Origin: Rhizobiales bacterium Ga0077537
GTDB lineage: Bacteria > Pseudomonadota > Alphaproteobacteria > Rhizobiales > Hyphomicrobiaceae
NCBI GenBank assembly: GCA_001464955.1
Contig: LNEM01000021.1
Location: 124,001 to 188,000 of the forward strand
Length of the DNA: 64,000 nt
Reading direction: 5' to 3'
Each line of letters begins with the position of its first letter. Within the stretch, counting starts at the first letter, position 1. Shown piece after piece: positions 60,801 to 64,000 of this stretch. The notes below the pieces were generated by a model, which did not search any database, was not told the origin of the DNA, and saw only the letters and a list, made by a program, of their open reading frames with translations. A program made the translations under genes and the position numbers.

Positions 60801-60956
60801 CTCGGTCATCAAGGTGACCATCGGGCGGTTGAGATCCGGAAAGACGTCGACCGGCAGCGAGCGCATCGTGAGTGCGCCATAGACGATCAACATCGCGGCC
60901 AAAGCCAACACGAACAGGCGATTGCGGAGACTGCCGGTAACGAGACGGTTGAACAT
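57837..60956 (-). CDS. CusA/CzcA family heavy-metal efflux RND pump
   Basis: A 1039-residue inner-membrane pump with twelve helices and two large periplasmic loops. The N-terminal '[39 protein letters not shown]' and the TM4 proton-relay region '[25 protein letters not shown]' (quoted in part) mark the heavy-metal exporter (HME) family. The '[10 protein letters not shown]' variant belongs to a CusA/CzcA subgroup whose metal is not predictable from sequence; the cupredoxin nearby favours Cu/Ag. It is 9 bp downstream of its adaptor. Confidence 0.95.
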   Translation of the reverse strand: [1039 protein letters not shown]

Positions 60957-60965
60957 GTCCGCTCC

Positions 60966-62735
60966 TCAACGAACCTGATTGAGCAGCGCGACGCCGTCGG
61001 TCACGACGCGCATATCCGCCTCGAGACCAGAGGTGACGACGAGCGACTCGCCATCGAGTGGCACCGTCTTGACCGCTTGCGGCTCGAACCGCTCCGCGTC
61101 TGTCTTGATCCAGACGATGGGAAGGCCGGTCTGTCCACGAACGATGGCGGACGACGGAATCACGACGCCGTCGACCTGTGCGGCACTCTGGATCACGATT
61201 TTCACCGGCATGCCCACCGCGAGGGAGTCGTGCCTATCCAGGATCCTGAATGTCGAGATGCTGGCCTGATTGCGCAGGATGAGCCCGCGACCGGCGAACG
61301 CGAGGCGCAGGCGATGTCCCTGCGGATCAATGGCGAACGCCGCAGTCATGGCCGGTAGCGCGGTGGCCTCCTGGCCGTAGCCGTGCGCCTCCACCCAGAG
61401 TTCCGAAGGATCGACGATCTCGAACAGCACGTCGCGTGCTTCGACGATCTGGCCGATAGTCGCATTCGACAGCGAGATCACGCCGCTGATGGGAGCAACC
61501 ACGGGCTCCCGCCGCGCGACGCTCGGCAGCAATTCCTCGCGCTTGCGCGTCAGCGCCTCGATCTCACCCCGTACTTCGTCGACCTTGACCTGAGGAACCG
61601 CGCCCGGCGTGACCATGTAGCGTGACAGAATCGTCTTGTTCTTCTCGATCCTCCCCTCGGTCTCGGCGATCAGGCTGTCGATGTTCGCCCGATCGGCTGC
61701 CTCGATGTAGGTCTGGACATAGGCGAGCAGCTCGCCCTTCTTCACCAACTTGCCCACATGCGCCAGACCTTCGGGTGTCGCCTCGATGCGGCCGGGGCGC
61801 CCGGACTGGACCCTGCCGAAATTGGTCGGGCCCGCCATTACGGTGCCGGTCAGTTCGGTCGCGAGCGCAGCCGTACCGCCGACCGTCAACATCGTGCGGA
61901 TCGACAGGAGATGCTGTGTCGCCTTGGGAACGAACAGCGTGCCGTCGGGCATGCGCTGCGCGAGATCGGTCGCCATGGTGGAAGGCACCGATGGCAGGAG
62001 CGACAGCGCCGCATCCGCGGCGGCTGCGCGATCCGGTTCGAGCAGCACCACACCGGCCATCAAGAGCACCACCGCTCCCGCAGACCGCCGGAGCGGTCGC
62101 ACTTCAGCGGCATCGTTCGGGTGGAGTGGCGTGCCTGGCGAAGGCGGAGCGGCGCCTTCGGCGACGTCCTTGCGAGAGGCGCGCCCGCCTCCGAGGAGCA
62201 GCGTCAGGAGAATACCCGAGACCAACCCCGCACCGGCGGCAAACAGAAGCTCTGGGCGTCCGACGAACCCGACACGCTGCCAGAACTCACTCTCGACCGC
62301 TGGCGCCACCGCCTGGGCATCCACCTGCCCGAGAGATCCGGTCAGCAGATCCTCGGTTCCGTCGGCGAGCTTGAGGGCAAATACGAGATCGAGTGCACCG
62401 GCCACATCGAGCCAGGGGGCCGCCACGCTGAACACGCCGTAACTTTCGGGCCTCGCCTCGATCGACTGTTCGCCCGCGGAAACGGTCATGCTGGCCCCTT
62501 TGACAGGCTCATTGGTCGCGAACGCATGCAGGAACACCGTCAGTCGACCTTTGCCAGACGTCACGGCCACGAGTTCGAAGTCCGGCGTGACGGCAACGAC
62601 CCGCGGTGCCACCGGAAGCGTCAGGGGCACGGGCTTGCCGTGATCATGGCCCTCATGGGCTCGGGTCGGCGCCATGCTCCATGCAAGCAGACACAAGGCC
62701 AGCACGACGCTGCAAATCGGGGTGCGGGCAAGCAT
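60966..62735 (-). CDS. RND efflux periplasmic adaptor with extended N-terminal domain
   Basis: A 589-residue adaptor, longer than usual CusB. A signal peptide ends near TRA, followed by metal-binding-like HEGHDHGK. Residues ~40-150 form an extra beta domain. Two hydrophobic stretches follow ('LLFAAGAGLVSGILLTLLLGG' near 180 and 'AGAVVLLMAGVVLLEP' near 230). The canonical adaptor part starts at ~280 with lipoyl/barrel motifs ('GRPGRIEATPEGLAHVGKLVKKGELLAYV', 'ARREPVVAPISGVISLSNATIGQIVEARDVLFEIVD'; motifs given in part). ATG 62735 follows GAGGA. It opens the metal operon. No outer-membrane factor gene is in the window. Confidence 0.88.
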   Translation of the reverse strand: MLARTPICSVVLALCLLAWSMAPTRAHEGHDHGKPVPLTLPVAPRVVAVTPDFELVAVTSGKGRLTVFLHAFATNEPVKGASMTVSAGEQSIEARPESYGVFSVAAPWLDVAGALDLVFALKLADGTEDLLTGSLGQVDAQAVAPAVESEFWQRVGFVGRPELLFAAGAGLVSGILLTLLLGGGRASRKDVAEGAAPPSPGTPLHPNDAAEVRPLRRSAGAVVLLMAGVVLLEPDRAAAADAALSLLPSVPSTMATDLAQRMPDGTLFVPKATQHLLSIRTMLTVGGTAALATELTGTVMAGPTNFGRVQSGRPGRIEATPEGLAHVGKLVKKGELLAYVQTYIEAADRANIDSLIAETEGRIEKNKTILSRYMVTPGAVPQVKVDEVRGEIEALTRKREELLPSVARREPVVAPISGVISLSNATIGQIVEARDVLFEIVDPSELWVEAHGYGQEATALPAMTAAFAIDPQGHRLRLAFAGRGLILRNQASISTFRILDRHDSLAVGMPVKIVIQSAAQVDGVVIPSSAIVRGQTGLPIVWIKTDAERFEPQAVKTVPLDGESLVVTSGLEADMRVVTDGVALLNQVR

Positions 62736-62778
62736 GATTGGTCCTCGTGGCCACAGCTCGAGGTTCAACCATAGACCT

Positions 62779-62810
62779 GCATGATTTCATGCTGATTTCC
62801 CGATTGTTTC
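62779..62810 (-). promoter_or_regulatory. Putative operator: phased TTTC repeats and a GCATGA palindrome upstream of the metal operon
   Basis: TTTC occurs at 62785-62788, 62796-62799 and 62807-62810, exactly 11 bp apart, two of them as GATTTC. GCATGA (62779-62784), TT, TCATGC (62787-62792) forms an overlapping inverted repeat. Direct repeats with one helical turn spacing are what OmpR-family regulators bind, and such a regulator is encoded in the operon. The site is ~45-75 bp upstream of the adaptor start. The rest of the 367-bp gap (62736-63102) shows no gene. Confidence 0.45.
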
Positions 62811-63102
62811 AGAGTGTGTCAATGGCTCCTCCGCCGCTGAGGGGCGGACCGCCGGCCAAGCCGACATCCGACGCACCATCATCGGGTATCACCATCTGGC
62901 GCCAAATCGCCGAAACGGACGGCAACCACATCGCAACGTTTCCTCGATGGCGAGAGCGAACAGTCCGAGGTCACTGGAGCATGCCGTCTCGGCAAGACCG
63001 ACGTCCTGGGCATATACTCCCGTCAACGACCAGCCAGCACGGGCGCCCGGCGCAGCCGAACATCAGCCGGCCCGCCCCCACGCGCAGCTCAGGAGCGCCG
63101 AA

Positions 63103-64000
63103 ATGGAAATCCCGCTGACCCCGATGGAGTTCGCTCGTCGCGCCCGCCGGCTCTATCCCGACCGTGAGGCCGTCGTCGACGGTGACCTGCGGCTCACCTA
63201 CGCCCAGTTCTTCGAGCGTTGCGATCGCTGGTCGGCGGCCCTGCAGGCAATGGGCGTCAGGAAGGGCGACCGTGTCGCCTACATCGCGCCCAATACGCAC
63301 GCGCATCTCGAGGCCTACTATGCCGTACCTCAGATCGGCGCTGTGCTGGTACCGATCAACTACCGCCTGCTCCCCGATGATTTCGACTACATCATCAACC
63401 ATTGCGGGGCGAAGGTGGTGTGCGCACACAGCGACCATATCGAGGCCGTCGAGAGCATCCGCGGCCGCCTGGAAGGCGTAGAGCAGTTCGTCGCGCTCGA
63501 AGGGAGCGCCGACGGTTGGGCCGACTACGAGACAACACTCTCCGGCCATGCGCCTAGGTTCGACAAGCCGGAGATCGCTGAGGGCGACCTGCTCACCATC
63601 AACTACACGAGCGGCACGACGGCGCGTCCCAAAGGCGTGATGATCACCCACCGCAACGCCTACCTGAACGTCATGGGCACGCTGGTGCATCACCACCTGA
63701 CGCCGGCCGACCGCTACCTGTGGACGCTGCCCATGTTCCACGCCAACGGCTGGACATTCACCTGGATCACCACCGCTCGTGGCATGGCCAACATCTGCCT
63801 CAGGCGCGTCGAGCCGAGGTTGATCTACCAGCTCGTCAAGGACGAGCGCGTCACCATGTTCTGCGCGGCCCCGACAGTGTTGATTGCCATAGCCAACGCG
63901 CCGGCAGACGTGCGGGCCGATGCACCGAAGGGCGTACGGCTTTTTACTGCAGGCGCACCGCCGGCCGCCGCCACCATCGAGCTGGTCGAGCGCGAACTCG
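63103..64000 (+). CDS. Acyl-CoA synthetase (AMP-forming), N-terminal part (3' end outside window)
   Basis: The first ~299 residues of an ANL-superfamily acyl-CoA ligase. The frame begins 'MEIPLTPMEFARRARRLYP' behind AGGAG and stays open to the window's right edge. The P-loop-like AMP motif is 'INYTSGTTARPKGVMITHR', and 'LPMFHANGWTFTW' is typical of medium-chain/ long-chain-like FadD homologues (fatty acid or DMSP acyl-CoA ligase group). It activates a carboxylic acid with ATP and CoA. The C-terminal domain lies outside the window. It is divergent from the metal operon. Confidence 0.92.
   Translation, partial: MEIPLTPMEFARRARRLYPDREAVVDGDLRLTYAQFFERCDRWSAALQAMGVRKGDRVAYIAPNTHAHLEAYYAVPQIGAVLVPINYRLLPDDFDYIINHCGAKVVCAHSDHIEAVESIRGRLEGVEQFVALEGSADGWADYETTLSGHAPRFDKPEIAEGDLLTINYTSGTTARPKGVMITHRNAYLNVMGTLVHHHLTPADRYLWTLPMFHANGWTFTWITTARGMANICLRRVEPRLIYQLVKDERVTMFCAAPTVLIAIANAPADVRADAPKGVRLFTAGAPPAAATIELVEREL

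Noticed and set aside
62738-63118. A 126-codon + strand frame in the gap before the acyl-CoA synthetase
   Set aside because: It begins next to the adaptor's ribosome site on the opposite strand, is Pro/Arg/Ser-rich, and overlaps the synthetase start. No support for translation.
62971-63741. A 256-codon minus-strand frame at the right end
   Set aside because: It is antisense to the acyl-CoA synthetase, whose AMP-binding motifs are clear.

Overview
The window is a GC-rich (about two thirds G+C by eye), gene-dense bacterial chromosome segment. It carries a split proton-translocating transhydrogenase (pntAA/pntAB/pntB), a 50-residue bacterial aa3-type cytochrome oxidase subunit IV, a DUF2157/GDYxxLxY membrane pair, and many catabolic enzymes. 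Together these suggest an alphaproteobacterium, probably of the Hyphomicrobiales (Rhizobiales). Species cannot be named from this evidence. No rRNA, phage, CRISPR array or intact transposon was seen; one tRNA-Cys is present.

Layout. 1-6.5 kb: the 3' end of a dimethylformamidase-like large subunit, recJ, a nitroreductase, and two adjacent secreted proteins sharing a beta-repeat (one with a von Willebrand A domain). 6.5-10.9 kb: an alpha/beta-barrel protein, a small unknown protein, a caspase-like gene apparently broken by two compensating frameshifts, and a DUF169 protein. 11-25.4 kb: a D-2-hydroxyacid dehydrogenase next to a fluoroacetate-dehalogenase-type hydrolase, a repeat-rich gap, O-acetylhomoserine sulfhydrylase, an LLM flavin monooxygenase, a ChbG/HpnK-type deacetylase, dienelactone hydrolase, tRNA-Cys, a protein-isoaspartate methyltransferase homologue, an anchored FGE-like protein, the DUF2157 pair, a cystathionine beta-lyase-like enzyme, a PhyH dioxygenase and a class III CoA-transferase.

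25.6-36.7 kb: a tiny membrane protein, a 1162-residue secreted Cys-rich/Pro-rich protein, a serine hydrolase, a sterol-desaturase-family oxygenase, a GMC oxidoreductase, and a coupled enoyl-CoA hydratase/PhyH/MFS operon. 36.7-40.5 kb: the pnt operon, with two extra small genes (DUF2798-like and colicin-immunity-like) between pntAB and pntB, downstream of the oxidase subunit IV gene. 40.6-49.9 kb: a class V aminotransferase, a ThDP enzyme, an old-yellow-enzyme homologue, a YiiX-like hydrolase, a UvrD-family helicase, RidA and a HugZ-like protein.

50-62.8 kb is an efflux region. An ABC ATPase/FtsX permease/HlyD adaptor operon on the + strand meets a minus-strand heavy-metal operon: adaptor, CusA/CzcA-type RND pump, small periplasmic protein, OmpR-type regulator, sensor kinase and cupredoxin. 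The metal operon ends in a signal peptide fused to an IS3 transposase remnant. The window closes inside an acyl-CoA synthetase gene.

The most distinctive items are the frameshifted caspase-like gene, the immunity-like insertion in the pnt operon, the 11-bp-phased TTTC repeats upstream of the metal operon, the signal-peptide/IS3 chimera, and the large Cys-repeat secreted protein. No clearly new multi-gene system could be demonstrated.
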